The position numbers and the translations under genes are program-made. From Gammaproteobacteria bacterium (lineage in GTDB: Bacteria; Pseudomonadota; Gammaproteobacteria; Pseudomonadales; Azotimanducaceae), in NCBI GenBank assembly GCA_003248125.1, contig QJXZ01000252.1:1-44777 (forward strand): DNA of 44,777 nucleotides. The letters are read 5' to 3'. This document shows positions 1 through 11,045 of this stretch, piece by piece. The notes below the pieces were generated by a model. The model was given only the letters and a program-made list of their open reading frames with translations, did not search any database and had not been told where the DNA came from. The number at the start of each line of letters is the position of its first letter. Within the stretch, counting starts at the first letter, position 1.

Positions 1-696
1 GCCTACCGGTCCGAACACGAGCTGCTTGGCAGCCGCGACGTAAGCGCCCCCGGGACCCACAATTTTGTCGACTCGCCGAATCGACTCCGTGCCGTAGGCC
101 AGCGCCGCGATTGCCTGAGCACCGCCGATGGTGAGCACGCGATCGACACCTGCAATCGCGAGCGCGGCGAGCACGATCGATTGGCGATCGCCTCTTGGCG
201 TTGGCACAGTGACCACGATCTCACCGACGCCCGCGACCCGCGCAGGTACCACCGTCATCAGCACGGACGACGGATACGCGGCTTGGCCTCCGGGTACGTA
301 TACGCCGACGCGATCGAGCGCCGTCAACCGGCTGCCGAGGCGATTGCCGAACTCGTCCTCGATCGTGAACCCCACACCGATCTGATGTTCGTGATAGGTG
401 CGAATGCGCCCCGCCGCGTATTCGAGCGCATCACGTTCGCTACGTGGCAATCCCTCGAGACAGGCTTGTAATTCGCCGGCTTCGACCTCGAGTGCAGCAA
501 CACTCGGAGCAGCGATGCCGTCGAAGCGCCGCGTGTACTCCAGCACTGCGGCGTCGCCACGACTGCGCACGTCGTCGACGATTGCACGCGCACGCGCCAT
601 GATCTGCGGGTCGCTCGCGATATCCCAGTGCGTCAACGCTGCAAGCTCGGTGTCGAAGTCATGCTGGTCGCTGTCGAGACGGCGGAGCGAGAGCAT
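1..696 (-). CDS. hisD: Histidinol dehydrogenase, N-terminal part
   Basis: Catalyses the last two oxidations of histidine synthesis, L-histidinol to L-histidine with NAD+, in the cytosol. The frame was read directly from the reverse strand: 232 codons from ATG at 696, open to the left edge, so roughly the C-terminal half (family length about 430) is outside the window. Family landmarks visible include [13 protein letters not shown] (about residues 47-59), [17 protein letters not shown] and the IVGPGG stretch near the cut. A GTG lies one codon upstream of the ATG. It starts 5 bases after the hisG stop, as expected for hisG-hisD in one operon downstream of murA. Confidence 0.95.
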   Translation of the reverse strand, partial: MLSLRRLDSDQHDFDTELAALTHWDIASDPQIMARARAIVDDVRSRGDAAVLEYTRRFDGIAAPSVAALEVEAGELQACLEGLPRSERDALEYAAGRIRTYHEHQIGVGFTIEDEFGNRLGSRLTALDRVGVYVPGGQAAYPSSVLMTVVPARVAGVGEIVVTVPTPRGDRQSIVLAALAIAGVDRVLTIGGAQAIAALAYGTESIRRVDKIVGPGGAYVAAAKQLVFGPVG

Positions 697-701
697 CACG
701 A

Positions 702-1349
702 TCAATCGCCGATGGCAGATCGCAGGGTGGCGAGCAATGCTTCGATCTCGCCGAGTCGTACCTTGAGGGACGCACGATTGACAATCACCCGCGCCGTGCT
801 TTCGGCAATGAGCTCGCGCGCCTCGAGGCCATTCGCTTTCAGCGTAGTGCCGGTCTCGACGATGTCGACGATACAGTCGGCCAGCCCCATGAGCGGTGCG
901 ATTTCCATTGCGCCGGACAACGGAATGATCTCGACCGCGCGTCCGATATCCGCGTAGTGCTCACGCGCGATGCGCACGAACTTGGTCGCCACCCGCAGGG
1001 GTCTGCCATGCGGTTCGCGGAAACCGACCGGTACCGCCGTCATCAATCGACACGGCGCAATTTTGAGATCGAGGCGCTCGTAGTATCCGGTGCCACCGTG
1101 CTCGAGCAACGTATCCTTTCCGGCAACACCGAGGTCGGCTGCACCATATTCGACGAACGTAGGGACGTCCGAGCCACGCATGATCACGAGCCGGGCGCGA
1201 CCGCAGCGAGAATCGAATACCAGCTTGCGGCTGCGCTCGATCGATTCCGCCGGCTCGATCCCCGCCCGCGCAAGCAACGACAGCGAATCGCTCAAGATGC
1301 GATCGCCACGATTGAGCGCGATGGTCAGCGGTCGGCGCGATGCGGCCAT
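702..1349 (-). CDS. hisG: ATP phosphoribosyltransferase, short form
   Basis: First step of histidine synthesis: condenses ATP with PRPP to give N1-(5-phosphoribosyl)-ATP. The 215-residue product starts [15 protein letters not shown] and carries the HisG landmarks [13 protein letters not shown] (about 70-82) and the [14 protein letters not shown] segment that binds PRPP. At 215 residues it is the short HisG form, which lacks the regulatory C-terminal domain. In other bacteria this form works with the HisRS-like subunit HisZ, which is not in this window. The frame stays open far upstream into murA, but ATG 1349, 2 bases after the murA stop, gives the family length. Co-transcribed with murA and hisD. 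Confidence 0.95.
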   Translation of the reverse strand: MAASRRPLTIALNRGDRILSDSLSLLARAGIEPAESIERSRKLVFDSRCGRARLVIMRGSDVPTFVEYGAADLGVAGKDTLLEHGGTGYYERLDLKIAPCRLMTAVPVGFREPHGRPLRVATKFVRIAREHYADIGRAVEIIPLSGAMEIAPLMGLADCIVDIVETGTTLKANGLEARELIAESTARVIVNRASLKVRLGEIEALLATLRSAIGD

Positions 1350-1351
1350 GG

Positions 1352-2852
<1,501 letters not shown>

Positions 2853-2856
<4 letters not shown>

Positions 2857-3170
2857 GATACCTCCTTGTACGGCAGCACGTCGTCGAGTCCCGTGAACCT
2901 GACCAGATCCAAGAGCGCAGGCGTCATGCCGGTGTATCTGATGGTCGCATCGTGACGACGCGCCAATCGCAACCACGACAACATCAAGCTCAAGATCATG
3001 CTGTTGCCGTTCTGGATACCTCCAACGTCGATCTCGATGGCGCGATCGCCGTCGGCGATCACCGAGCCCAATGTCTTGGCCGTAGCGTCACGATCGGCGC
3101 GCCCAGTCGAAAGGTTCGACGACCCCGTTGCACGGCACTTGCCACCTTCGACGGGCGTGAGATCGATCAC
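2853..3170 (-). CDS. mlaB: STAS-domain subunit of the Mla lipid transporter
   Basis: Cytoplasmic STAS protein expected to bind the ATPase MlaF and stabilise the inner-membrane MlaFEDB complex. It has 105 residues. The STAS core is visible from GDRAIEIDVGGI through LVRFTGLDDVLP. The segment QNGNSMILSLMLSWL replaces the Asp-Ser/Thr-Gly motif of classic STAS anti-anti-sigma proteins; a Ser is still present. GTG at 3170 overlaps the mlaC stop (GTGA). Identification rests on position in the mla operon and on the STAS C-terminal half; the N-terminal half is poorly conserved. Confidence 0.85.
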
Positions 3171-3856
3171 TCGCCGGCCTCGGTAGCGGCATCGCCTTCG
3201 CGCATGGGATCGACGTCCTCGATCGTCACGGTCCACGCATTGATCACGGCGTCGATGTTGCCGCGATTTTGCGGCGACTTCATCGCGCTTGCGAACTGAT
3301 TGCGGTACGTCAATCCGATGTTGATGCCGTTGATTATGATGTTGCGCATGCGCCACGCGCCGTCAGCCTCGAGGCGCATGGAATAGACCACGGGGTAGAT
3401 GCGTCCTTCGTCGGAGGTCACTTCCATCGTCACGGTGTCACGATCGGGCTGCCGCGGTGGGCGCTCCGGCGGCACGACACTGATCTTCTGATCGGCGAAT
3501 TCGAGCAGAGCTTTGCCGTAGGTGCGTACCAAACCCGACTTGAACGTGTCGTAGAAGCGCTGCCGCTGCTCGGGCGTCGCTTTCCTGTAATGCACGGCCA
3601 TCACGCCGCGCGCAAAAGACTCGAAATCGACCACGGGATCCAGAACGTTCTGAATGGCCGTGTAGAAGCGCTCAGGATCTTTATCGAAGTAGGTCTTTCC
3701 CTCCTCGATGACCGTGATCAGCGCGTCGGCCGTGTGGCTGATGAGTGCATGCGGGCCGTTCGCCGGCATCTGTGCCGCAGACTCAGCCCCCGCCGAGAGC
3801 GCAACGAGCGCACTAATGGCTACTGCAGAGAAGACCATCGAGCGGAACTGCCTCAT
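3167..3856 (-). CDS. mlaC: Periplasmic phospholipid-binding protein MlaC
   Basis: Shuttles phospholipids between the outer-membrane MlaA complex and MlaD in the inner membrane. The 229-residue protein begins with a signal peptide (MRQFRSMVFSAVAISALVAL, likely cleaved near AGAESA-AQMP). It contains the family segments ALITVIEEGK, VVDFESFARGVMAVHY and TPEQRQRFYDTFKSGLVRTYG. A GTG codon sits directly before the ATG. The ATG at 3856 is preferred because GGGAG lies 7 bases upstream of it. It overlaps mlaD by one base. No mlaA gene is in the window. Confidence 0.93.
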   Translation of the reverse strand: MRQFRSMVFSAVAISALVALSAGAESAAQMPANGPHALISHTADALITVIEEGKTYFDKDPERFYTAIQNVLDPVVDFESFARGVMAVHYRKATPEQRQRFYDTFKSGLVRTYGKALLEFADQKISVVPPERPPRQPDRDTVTMEVTSDEGRIYPVVYSMRLEADGAWRMRNIIINGINIGLTYRNQFASAMKSPQNRGNIDAVINAWTVTIEDVDPMREGDAATEAGE

Positions 3857-4314
3857 CACGAATCTCCCATTCTGGTCACGAACTCACCGATCAGATTCTC
3901 CAGCACCAGTGCACCCTGCGTATTGGTGATGGTGTCACCATCCTGCAAAACCTCCTCGTCGGCACCCTGCGTGATGTTCACGTAGCGCCCGCCGAGAATG
4001 CCTTCGGTCTGAATCTGCGCCCCGGCATCTGCGGAAAGGTTGTCGATGCGCTTGTCGATCTCGAGCGTGACGATTGCCTCGCCGTACTCGCTGTCGACGT
4101 CGATGGCAGCCACGCGGCCGATAGTGACGCCGGCCATGCTGACCTTCGAGCGAACTCGGAGGCCGGCGATGTCGTCGAACCGCGCGAACAGCTTGTATGC
4201 ACCAGCCGACTGCGTGAGGCTCACGCCGCTGACACGAACGGCGAGGAACACCAACGCAAGTATGCCTGCCAGCAAAAAGGCACCAACGCTGATTTCGATC
4301 GTGCGCATTCGCAT
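3856..4314 (-). CDS. mlaD: MCE-domain lipid-binding subunit MlaD
   Basis: Inner-membrane anchored MCE protein that forms the periplasmic hexamer receiving lipids from MlaC. It has 152 residues, one N-terminal membrane helix (about residues 7-28, VGAFLLAGILALVFLAV) and an MCE domain (about 38-118), with the landmarks FARFDDIAGLRVRSKVSMAG, VTIGRV and ILGGRYVNITQG. The C-terminal helix VLENLIGEFVT is short, as in other MlaD proteins. The ATG overlaps the mlaE stop by one base (TAATG). Confidence 0.95.
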   Translation of the reverse strand: MRMRTIEISVGAFLLAGILALVFLAVRVSGVSLTQSAGAYKLFARFDDIAGLRVRSKVSMAGVTIGRVAAIDVDSEYGEAIVTLEIDKRIDNLSADAGAQIQTEGILGGRYVNITQGADEEVLQDGDTITNTQGALVLENLIGEFVTRMGDS

Positions 4315-5099
4315 TACTTGAACTCTCCGTACATGACCAGCGTGAGCAGGAAATCGACCGCCAGCACGGCGACCGACGAATACACGACGGTTCGCGTCGT
4401 CGCGTTACCGATACCTTCTGCCGTGGGCTGGCAATCATACCCTTGAAACACAGAGATCCAGCTGATGATGACCCCGAACACCACCGACTTCACGATCGTG
4501 CCTTTGCCAACGTCCTCCCAGAGCTCGACCGCATCTTCCATCCCGGCCCAGAACCCGCCGGGGTCGATACCCAGCCAGTCGATGCCAGCCAATGCCGCGG
4601 CCCAAATCGCGACGGTATTGAAGATCAGCGTCAGAGTCGGCATGGCGATGAACCCACCCCACAGTCGAGGGGCGACGATGCGTCGCAACGGATCGACCCC
4701 CATCATCTCCATGCCGGATAGCTGATCGGTCGCTTTCATCAGACCAATCTCGGCGGTGACGGCGGAGCCCGCGCGACCGGCGAACAAGAGCCCAGTCACC
4801 ACGGGACCCAGTTCTCGCAGCAACACGAGCGCAACGCCCAAACCGACGCTCTCCTCGGCGCCGATCCGGGCGAGCTGCGTGTAGCCTTGCAGCGCCAGCA
4901 CGCCGCCAATCGAAAATGCCGACAGCACGATGATCGGCAGCGACAACACGCCTATCTGAAAGATCTGTTTGGTGAACAATGCGAGGTCGCCGCGCCGCGG
5001 CAGACCGAAGATCGCCCAGAGCCACACTATGCCGGCGCGCCCGAGCGTTTCTAGCCACTCGAGCGTGCGCTGACCGATCAAGCGCAGTAAGCGAAGCAT
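4314..5099 (-). CDS. mlaE: Permease subunit MlaE
   Basis: Inner-membrane permease of the MlaFEDB ABC transporter. The 261-residue hydrophobic protein has the MlaE/permease signature segments LSAFSIGGVLALQGY, LRELGPVVTGLLFAGRAGSA and EIGLMKATDQLSGMEMMGVDPLRRIVAPR. A TTG codon precedes ATG 5099. The ATG is preferred because it shares a base with the mlaF stop (TGATG), as at the neighbouring junctions. About five hydrophobic segments are visible. Length and motifs agree with the family. Confidence 0.95.
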   Translation of the reverse strand: MLRLLRLIGQRTLEWLETLGRAGIVWLWAIFGLPRRGDLALFTKQIFQIGVLSLPIIVLSAFSIGGVLALQGYTQLARIGAEESVGLGVALVLLRELGPVVTGLLFAGRAGSAVTAEIGLMKATDQLSGMEMMGVDPLRRIVAPRLWGGFIAMPTLTLIFNTVAIWAAALAGIDWLGIDPGGFWAGMEDAVELWEDVGKGTIVKSVVFGVIISWISVFQGYDCQPTAEGIGNATTRTVVYSSVAVLAVDFLLTLVMYGEFK

Positions 5100-5899
5100 C
5101 AATCGACGCCCAACACGTCTTCGAGAAAGTCATCGGCAGGATAGTGGAACGGCACCGGGCCATCCGGCGCGCCCGACATGAACTGCTGAACCATTGTGGA
5201 TCCACCGGATCTGAGCTCGTCGGGCGAGCCACTGCCTATCACGTGGCCGTCCGCAATGATGTAGATGACGTCGGCAATGCTCACTGTCTCGTGGATGTCG
5301 TGTGACACCACGAGGCTCGTCATGTCGAGCGTCCGATTGAGACCGCGGATCAACGTGACGAGCACGCCCATGGAGATGGGATCCTGACCCGTGAATGGCT
5401 CGTCGTACATGATGAACTTCGGGTCGAGCGCAATCGCGCGAGCGAGCGCGACTCGCCGTGACATGCCGCCCGAGAGCTGAGACGGCGCCAGATCACGTGC
5501 GCCGCGCAGTCCAACGGCGTTCAGTTTCATCAGCACCAGGTCGCGAATCATCTCCTCCGGCAAGTCGGTATGTACGCGCAACGGAAATGCGACGTTCTCG
5601 AACACCGAGAAGTCGGTGAGCAAGGCCGACGATTGGAACAACATGCCGAGTTCTCGCCGCATTTCGAATAGCGCTCGACGCGACATCGTAGTTACTTCGC
5701 GACCGTCGAACCGCACACTGCCCTCGTCCGGTTTTACTTGGCCGCCGATGATTCGCAAGAGCGTGGTCTTGCCAGTGCCACTGGGGCCCATGATTGCCGT
5801 CACCGAGCCACGCGGAACCTGCATGTCCAAACCGGCGAAGATGACGCGGTCGCCTCGGCTGAAGCGCAGCCCTTCGATTTCGATGAGGTTGTCCGACAC
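5099..5899 (-). CDS. mlaF: ATP-binding subunit MlaF
   Basis: ATPase of the MlaFEDB phospholipid transporter. It has Walker A GPSGTGKTT, ABC signature LSGGMSRRVALARAI, Walker B KFIMYDEPFTGQDP and the H-loop in VVSHDIHETVSIAD. The C-terminal DGPVPFHYPADDF is characteristic of MlaF and occurs in the E. coli protein in nearly the same form. The reading frame is open well upstream, but GTG 5899 (VSDNLIEIEGLRF) yields 266 residues, close to the E. coli length, and lies about 25 bases downstream of a probable promoter. No strong ribosome-binding site is visible, so the exact start is less certain than the gene. First gene of the minus-strand operon down to hisD. Confidence 0.95.
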   Translation of the reverse strand: MSDNLIEIEGLRFSRGDRVIFAGLDMQVPRGSVTAIMGPSGTGKTTLLRIIGGQVKPDEGSVRFDGREVTTMSRRALFEMRRELGMLFQSSALLTDFSVFENVAFPLRVHTDLPEEMIRDLVLMKLNAVGLRGARDLAPSQLSGGMSRRVALARAIALDPKFIMYDEPFTGQDPISMGVLVTLIRGLNRTLDMTSLVVSHDIHETVSIADVIYIIADGHVIGSGSPDELRSGGSTMVQQFMSGAPDGPVPFHYPADDFLEDVLGVD

Positions 5900-5930
5900 C
5901 CGAAAGGGGTCCGTCCAAAGCGAGCGCGCA

Positions 5931-5939
5931 ACTATACCA
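5931..5939 (-). promoter_or_regulatory. Probable extended -10 promoter of the mla operon
   Basis: Read on the minus strand, the site is TGGTATAGT, an extended -10 element (TGN-TATAGT). Transcription would start around 5924, about 25 bases before the mlaF GTG start. No good -35 hexamer is seen at 16-18 bases, which is compatible with an extended -10 promoter. This is inferred from sequence pattern and position in the 153-base divergent gap between mlaF and yrbG. Confidence 0.4.
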
Positions 5940-6052
5940 TCACGGCTGGTGGCACCGGTCACCGCTGCCGATACACCCGTGTCGTGAGTGGACAATCCTC
6001 TGCGGATGGGGGTTAATCGGCTGCCTTTGCCGCGGTTTCCCTTCCACGCAAA

Positions 6053-7012
6053 ATGTGGATTCCTCTCGTAGTACTGATCACGAGCTTCATTACCCTCGTC
6101 TGGAGCGCCGACCGTTTCGTATCCGGCGCCGCATCGACCGCCGACAGTTTCGGTGTGCCGAAAATCGTGATCGGACTCACCGTCGTTGCAGTCGGCACCT
6201 CCGCGCCGGAGATCCTCGTGTCGTTTGCGGCCGCCCTCGACGGACACTCGATCATGGCGGTTGGCAATGCCATCGGATCGAACATCGTGAACATCGGTCT
6301 GGTGCTCGGCGTCACTGCGATGGTCGCACCGCTGCCATTCAAGCCGTCTGTCCTGAGGACCGAGCTGCCATGGTTGATCGGCACTACGCTTCTCGCACTC
6401 TACTGCTTGTTCGATCTACATCTCGGCTACGTCGACGGCGTGCTCCTGCTCGGCGGTCTCGGCTACCTGATGTGGCGTCTGGCACGTGCCACACGCACGG
6501 ACGCCGAGCTTTCCGAAACCTTCGAGGAGGAACTGAGCGATCTACCCACCATGACCGTGCGGGTCGGATTGTTCTGGGTCGTGTTCGGGCTGGTAATCCT
6601 GCTCGTGAGCGCGCGTCTGCTGGTATGGTCGGCTACCGCAATCGCCTCCTATCTCGGTGTCAGCGAACTCGTCATCGGACTGACGGTCGTCGCGCTCGGC
6701 ACAAGCTTGCCCGAACTGGCGACCACGATCGGGGCTGCGCTCAAGGGGCACACCGACATTGCAATCGGCAACGTCGTTGGCTCCAACATCCTCAATATGC
6801 TCGGCGTTCTGGCGGTGCCCGGTTTGATAGCGCCCATCGACTTTGCATCGCAGGTATTGTGGCGCGACTTCGGCATGATGCTGGCATTGACGATGATGCT
6901 CGCGCTCTTCGCATACGGCATCGGCTCCAAGCCCATCATCACCCGGTTCGAGGGTGGCGTACTGGCGCTCGCTTGGATCGGCTACAACCTCGTCCTCTAT
7001 CAGCAAACATGA
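6053..7012 (+). CDS. yrbG: Sodium/calcium exchanger family protein (YrbG type)
   Basis: Inner-membrane cation antiporter of the CaCA superfamily, 319 residues with about ten hydrophobic segments. Both signature alpha repeats are present: GLTVVAVGTSAPEILVSFAA through GNAIGSNIVNIGLVLG (about residues 41-86), and the second copy GLTVVALGTSLPELATTIGA through GNVVGSNILNMLGVLAVPG. The glutamates of the two PE motifs are the expected ion ligands. Divergent from the mla operon, as is common in Gammaproteobacteria, and overlapping kdsC by four bases. Ion specificity cannot be told from sequence. Confidence 0.93.
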   Translation: MWIPLVVLITSFITLVWSADRFVSGAASTADSFGVPKIVIGLTVVAVGTSAPEILVSFAAALDGHSIMAVGNAIGSNIVNIGLVLGVTAMVAPLPFKPSVLRTELPWLIGTTLLALYCLFDLHLGYVDGVLLLGGLGYLMWRLARATRTDAELSETFEEELSDLPTMTVRVGLFWVVFGLVILLVSARLLVWSATAIASYLGVSELVIGLTVVALGTSLPELATTIGAALKGHTDIAIGNVVGSNILNMLGVLAVPGLIAPIDFASQVLWRDFGMMLALTMMLALFAYGIGSKPIITRFEGGVLALAWIGYNLVLYQQT

Positions 7013-7545
7013 CCGCCTACCCCGCCACGGTTCTTGCCAAGGCGCGTACCATTCGCCTGTTGGTGCTCGACGTCGACGGTGTTTTGACGGACGGACGCCT
7101 CTACTACCTGACGGGTGGCGGGGAGGCGAAGGCCTTCAACACGCAAGACGGTGCTGCACTCAAGATGCTGATGGGCACCGGCATCGCTACTGCGATCATC
7201 ACCGGCCGTCGCTCCGACGTGGTCGATCGCCGCGCACGAGAGCTTGGTATCGCCCACGTTCAGCAGGGCGTCGACGACAAAGCCGAAGGCCTCCGTGTCC
7301 TACAAGCACAATCAGGTCTCGACGCCAGCGTCATGGCACACATGGGCGATGATGTTCCCGACCTTCCGTTGTTCCGCCGCGTCGCGGTCGCCTTCTCGGT
7401 ACCCGGTGCGCACCCGGTGGTCACGGCGCGCGCCGACTACGTCACCCGCGCGACCGCGGGGATGGGCGCGGTTGCTGAGGTCTGCCATCTCATCATGACC
7501 GCGCAGGGCACCTGGAACGATGCGCTCGCGCGCATCGACCGATGA
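7009..7545 (+). CDS. kdsC: 3-deoxy-D-manno-octulosonate 8-phosphate phosphatase
   Basis: HAD-superfamily phosphatase that releases KDO from KDO-8-phosphate for LPS core synthesis. The 178-residue protein has motif I LVLDVDGVLTDG with nucleophile Asp21 and Asp23, motif II in AIITGRRSDVV, and motif III in HMGDDVPDLPLF. ATG 7009 forms an ATGA overlap with the yrbG stop. The frame is open upstream through yrbG, but only this start gives the family length. The arabinose-5-phosphate isomerase gene kdsD, which usually sits just upstream, is missing here. Confidence 0.95.
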   Translation: MTAYPATVLAKARTIRLLVLDVDGVLTDGRLYYLTGGGEAKAFNTQDGAALKMLMGTGIATAIITGRRSDVVDRRARELGIAHVQQGVDDKAEGLRVLQAQSGLDASVMAHMGDDVPDLPLFRRVAVAFSVPGAHPVVTARADYVTRATAGMGAVAEVCHLIMTAQGTWNDALARIDR

Positions 7546-8150
7546 AACGCTGGCCGCTGTTTGCCGTAACTTTCGTTGCCGTTCTGCTGGTCACCGTGAT
7601 GGCCTTGCGCGAGGACTCCGAGCCGAGCGCAGAACTGCTACCTGAGCTTGCCGAGCAACCCGACCTCTTTATGCAAGGATCGACGATCACGCAGTTCGAC
7701 GCGGACGGGTCAGTGCGCTACCGCTTGATGGCCGATCAGATTCGCCATTTCACGCGCGACGACACGACGCGCCTCGAGACACCCGAGCTCACCGTGCACC
7801 GTCCCGACGAACCACCTTGGACAGTGCGGGCGAACCACGGATACCTTCGACCTCGCGGTTTGCCCGGTAAGGCACGCGAGGAAGTGGTGTATCTACGTGA
7901 AGAGGTGGTGCTCGAGCAGCGCGATGACGACAAACACCGAGTCAAACTCACGACGGAAGCGCTCTACGTCTACCCGGAGCGCCGATTCGCCGAGACCGAT
8001 CGAGCTGTTATGATCGAAACCGATGCAGGTCGCACGACGGCGGTGGGGCTCGCAGGCAATCTTGTCACCGGCCTGCTGCAACTATCTTCGAACGACTCCC
8101 AGCGAGTTCATACGATTGTCTTGCCGAATCAGTTCAAGCTGGCCCGTTGA
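7542..8150 (+). CDS. lptC: LPS export protein LptC
   Basis: Bitopic inner-membrane protein that passes LPS from LptB2FG to LptA. It has 202 residues, one N-terminal membrane helix (about residues 4-21) and a periplasmic beta-jellyroll. Landmarks are MQGSTITQFDADGSVRYRLM, ARHF-like IRHFTRDDTTRLETPELTVH, VVYLREEVVL and LTTEALYVYPERRFAETD. It starts with an ATGA overlap on kdsC and is followed after 10 bases by lptA, the standard order. Confidence 0.94.
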   Translation: MKRWPLFAVTFVAVLLVTVMALREDSEPSAELLPELAEQPDLFMQGSTITQFDADGSVRYRLMADQIRHFTRDDTTRLETPELTVHRPDEPPWTVRANHGYLRPRGLPGKAREEVVYLREEVVLEQRDDDKHRVKLTTEALYVYPERRFAETDRAVMIETDAGRTTAVGLAGNLVTGLLQLSSNDSQRVHTIVLPNQFKLAR

Positions 8151-8160
8151 TACCCGCGCC

Positions 8161-8670
8161 GTGAGTCGTCGAACCCCACTACGGACGCTGCTTGTAAGGC
8201 TGCTTGCGGTGGGAATGCTGCCAGTATCGACATGGGCAGTGCCGGAGGACGCAGAAAAACCCATCCACATCCGAGCCGACAGCGCCGAGATCGACGAAGG
8301 CCGCGGCCTCGCGATCTACCGCGGCGGCGTTCGCATGGACCAAGGCACGTTGCGGGTGACTGCCGACACCATGACCATCGAGCTCGCCAACGAGCGCGTG
8401 GTCAAGATCACGGCCGAAGGCGACCGCGCGCACTACCAACAGCAGCTCGAACACGGCGCATCCGAGGTGGTCGCCAATGCCCGTACCATCGTCTACTTCA
8501 CGCAAGAGGAGCGGGTCGAGTTGATCGGCATGGCACATCTCAGCCAGGAAGGTAACGAGTTCAGCGGCGAAGTCATCCGCTACGACATGCGCGCCGGCAA
8601 GGTCGATGCACGAGCGCAAACCGGTGGTGGCGTGAAGATGATTCTGCAGCCAGCCAAAGCCGACGAGTGA
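8161..8670 (+). CDS. lptA: LPS transport periplasmic protein LptA
   Basis: Periplasmic bridge protein for LPS transport, built as an OstA-type beta-jellyroll. It has 169 residues from GTG 8161 with a signal peptide (about residues 1-26, [17 protein letters not shown]). The OstA domain is recognised in [37 protein letters not shown] and [15 protein letters not shown]. An upstream extension within the frame would overlap lptC and spoil the signal peptide. The GTGA junction with lptB indicates coupling. Confidence 0.93.
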   Translation: MSRRTPLRTLLVRLLAVGMLPVSTWAVPEDAEKPIHIRADSAEIDEGRGLAIYRGGVRMDQGTLRVTADTMTIELANERVVKITAEGDRAHYQQQLEHGASEVVANARTIVYFTQEERVELIGMAHLSQEGNEFSGEVIRYDMRAGKVDARAQTGGGVKMILQPAKADE

Positions 8671-9413
8671 CCGGACCGCACGCCAAGCAGAACGCGCTCG
8701 ACGCGCGCCACCTCGCCAAGCGCTTCGGTCAACGGATCGCGGTCGCCGATATCTCGCTCAGCGTTCGGTCGGGCGAGATCGTCGGCTTGCTGGGGCCCAA
8801 TGGTGCCGGCAAAACCACGAGCTTTTACATGATCGTCGGGCTGATCAAGGCCGATGCCGGCGAGATCGAGCTGGACCGGTACTCGCTCACCGATGCGCCG
8901 ATGCACGAACGCGCGCGCCGCGGTCTCGGTTACCTGCCGCAGGAAGCCAGTGTTTTTCGGAAACTGACAGTCGCCGACAATATCGAGGCCATTCTCGAGC
9001 TGCGGCAGGACCTCTCGCGCGACGAGCGGGCCGCCCGCCTCGAACGCCTACTCGACGAGTTCCATCTACAGGGTGTGCGATCGCAACTCGGTGAGCGTCT
9101 GTCCGGCGGCGAACGGCGCCGGGTCGAGATTGCTCGCGTGCTGGCTGGCGACCCGAAGTTCGTACTCTTGGACGAGCCGTTCGCCGGCGTCGACCCGATC
9201 TCGGTGGCCGAGATCAAGGCGATGATCCGTGATCTCGCAGCACGCGGTATCGGCGTGCTGATCACCGACCACAACGTTCGCGAGACCCTCGACATCTGCG
9301 ACCGCGCATACATAGTCAGCGCAGGCAACCTCATCGCCGAGGGCGACACGGCGGCCATCTTGGCGAACGATACGGTGAGAAATGTCTATCTTGGCGCGCA
9401 GTTCAAGCTCTAG
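8667..9413 (+). CDS. lptB: LPS export ATP-binding protein LptB
   Basis: ATPase of the LptB2FGC LPS extractor. The 248-residue protein has Walker [10 protein letters not shown] (residues 43-51), the Q-loop region [17 protein letters not shown], the signature [15 protein letters not shown] and Walker [14 protein letters not shown], followed by [18 protein letters not shown], which is diagnostic for LptB. It starts at GTG 8667 overlapping the lptA stop and begins a new run leading into rpoN, as in many Gammaproteobacteria. lptF and lptG are not here. Confidence 0.96.
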   Translation: MTGPHAKQNALDARHLAKRFGQRIAVADISLSVRSGEIVGLLGPNGAGKTTSFYMIVGLIKADAGEIELDRYSLTDAPMHERARRGLGYLPQEASVFRKLTVADNIEAILELRQDLSRDERAARLERLLDEFHLQGVRSQLGERLSGGERRRVEIARVLAGDPKFVLLDEPFAGVDPISVAEIKAMIRDLAARGIGVLITDHNVRETLDICDRAYIVSAGNLIAEGDTAAILANDTVRNVYLGAQFKL

Positions 9414-9498
9414 AAATCGGCGCTAGTTACCGAATTCGTACGTCACTCGCAACGAGTGGCACGCTCCACAGTAGAATCCGAGTCGAAGAAGGACTTTC

Positions 9499-10962
9499 AT
9501 GAAGCAAGCCCTCACCCTCAGACTCGGTCAACAACTGACCATGACGCCGCAGCTGCAGCAGGCGATCCGCTTGCTGCAGCTATCGACCATGGATCTGCGC
9601 CTGGAAGTTCAGCAGGCGATCGAGTCGAACCCGATGCTCGAGCTCCTCGAAGACGAAGAGGACACGCCGCTCGGTCAAGACCGAGACCTCACCGAGCCTA
9701 CGCCCGAGCCGGCCGAAGTGTTCGACGCCGAAGTCTCGGCTACCGAATGGCAGGATGCACCGATTCCGGAGGAACTGCCGGTGGACAGTAGCTGGGACGA
9801 TGTCTACGAGATGCCGGCTCCAGCGACGCCGACAACGGTCGACGGCGAAGATCGCGACGATCGCAGCAGTACCGAGGAGACGCTCACCGACTATCTGCAG
9901 TGGCAGTTGAACCTGACTCCGATGTCGGATCGCGACCGGTTGATGGCCGCCGCCATCATCGACGCCATCGATCAGGACGGCATGCTGACGGCTAGCGACG
10001 AAGAATTGCTGTCGGGGTTCGACCCGGCGCTCGACATCGAAGCAGACGAATATGCAGCGGTGCTGAAACGCATCCAGCAATTCGATCCGCCAGGGGTGGC
10101 GGCCCGCGATCTGCGCGAGTGCCTATCGATCCAGCTTCGTCAGCTGCCGGACGACGGTCTCTGGGTGGCGCAGGCACGCGCGCTCGTCGACAACCACCTG
10201 GACTTACTCGCGGCTCAGGACCTAGCGGGCCTCAAGCGCAAGTGTCAGCTCGACGACGATGCACTCGGTGAAGTCATTCGTCTCATTCAATCACTCAATC
10301 CGCGCCCAGGTGCCGGAATAGGGGGCGGTGAGACCGAGTACGTCATTCCGGATGTCATCGTCCGCAAGTCGAACAACTCCTGGCTGGTGGAACTCAACCC
10401 CGAGGCGACACCGAAGCTGCGAATCAACCCCGACTATGCTCGGTTGGTAAAGCGCGCGGACTCGAGCGCCGACAACACCTTTCTCAAGAACAACTTGCAG
10501 GAGGCGCGCTGGTTCTTGAAGAGTCTGGTGAGTCGCAACGAAACGTTGCTCAAGGTCGCCACCCGCATCGTCGAGCACCAACGCGGCTTTTTGGAATATG
10601 GCGAAGAAGCCATGAAGCCGCTGGTGCTGAACGAAATCGCCGAAGCCGTGGGCATGCACGAGTCCACCATTTCGCGGGTAACCACTCGCAAATACATGCA
10701 CACGCCCAGAGGCGTATTCGAACTCAAGTACTTTTTCTCAAGCCATCTCGGCACCACGAGCGGCGGCGAAGTGTCGAGCACGGCAATTCGTGCGCTCATC
10801 AAGAAGCTGTGCGCGGACGAGAACCCGCGCAAGCCGTTGAGCGACAGCAAAATCGCCGCCATACTGGCCGAGCAGAAGATCAGCGTGGCCCGGAGAACCG
10901 TTGCGAAGTACCGCGAGCTGCTTTCGATTCCTCCCTCCAATGAACGCAAGCGTCTCGTGTGA
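9499..10962 (+). CDS. rpoN: RNA polymerase sigma-54 factor
   Basis: Alternative sigma factor for -24/-12 promoters that need AAA+ activators. The 487-residue protein has the Gln-rich activator-interacting region I ([20 protein letters not shown]), an acidic region II (about residues 50-125), the core-binding domain, the helix-turn-helix region [19 protein letters not shown] and the C-terminal RpoN box [13 protein letters not shown] 9499 follows GAAGGAC. The 85-base gap upstream holds a -10-like TAGAAT (9472-9477), but no convincing -35. Neighbours hpf, ptsN, rapZ and ptsO are the classic rpoN cluster. Confidence 0.97.
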   Translation: MKQALTLRLGQQLTMTPQLQQAIRLLQLSTMDLRLEVQQAIESNPMLELLEDEEDTPLGQDRDLTEPTPEPAEVFDAEVSATEWQDAPIPEELPVDSSWDDVYEMPAPATPTTVDGEDRDDRSSTEETLTDYLQWQLNLTPMSDRDRLMAAAIIDAIDQDGMLTASDEELLSGFDPALDIEADEYAAVLKRIQQFDPPGVAARDLRECLSIQLRQLPDDGLWVAQARALVDNHLDLLAAQDLAGLKRKCQLDDDALGEVIRLIQSLNPRPGAGIGGGETEYVIPDVIVRKSNNSWLVELNPEATPKLRINPDYARLVKRADSSADNTFLKNNLQEARWFLKSLVSRNETLLKVATRIVEHQRGFLEYGEEAMKPLVLNEIAEAVGMHESTISRVTTRKYMHTPRGVFELKYFFSSHLGTTSGGEVSSTAIRALIKKLCADENPRKPLSDSKIAAILAEQKISVARRTVAKYRELLSIPPSNERKRLV

Positions 10963-11045
10963 CATGGAACCATGGCCCAGCCAGGAAACTCGCGCCCGCC
11001 CCGGTTCAGATTTCACCATCGATCTAGACACAAGGAGTTGGCCCA

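Noticed and set aside
6055-7545. A 496-residue frame ending in KdsC
   Set aside because: The first two thirds are yrbG read in another frame. The KdsC start at 7009 matches the family.
9457-9472. TGGCACG upstream of rpoN as a sigma-54 promoter
   Set aside because: The -24 half is perfect, but the -12 half at the right spacing reads ACAGT instead of TTGCA/TTGCT.
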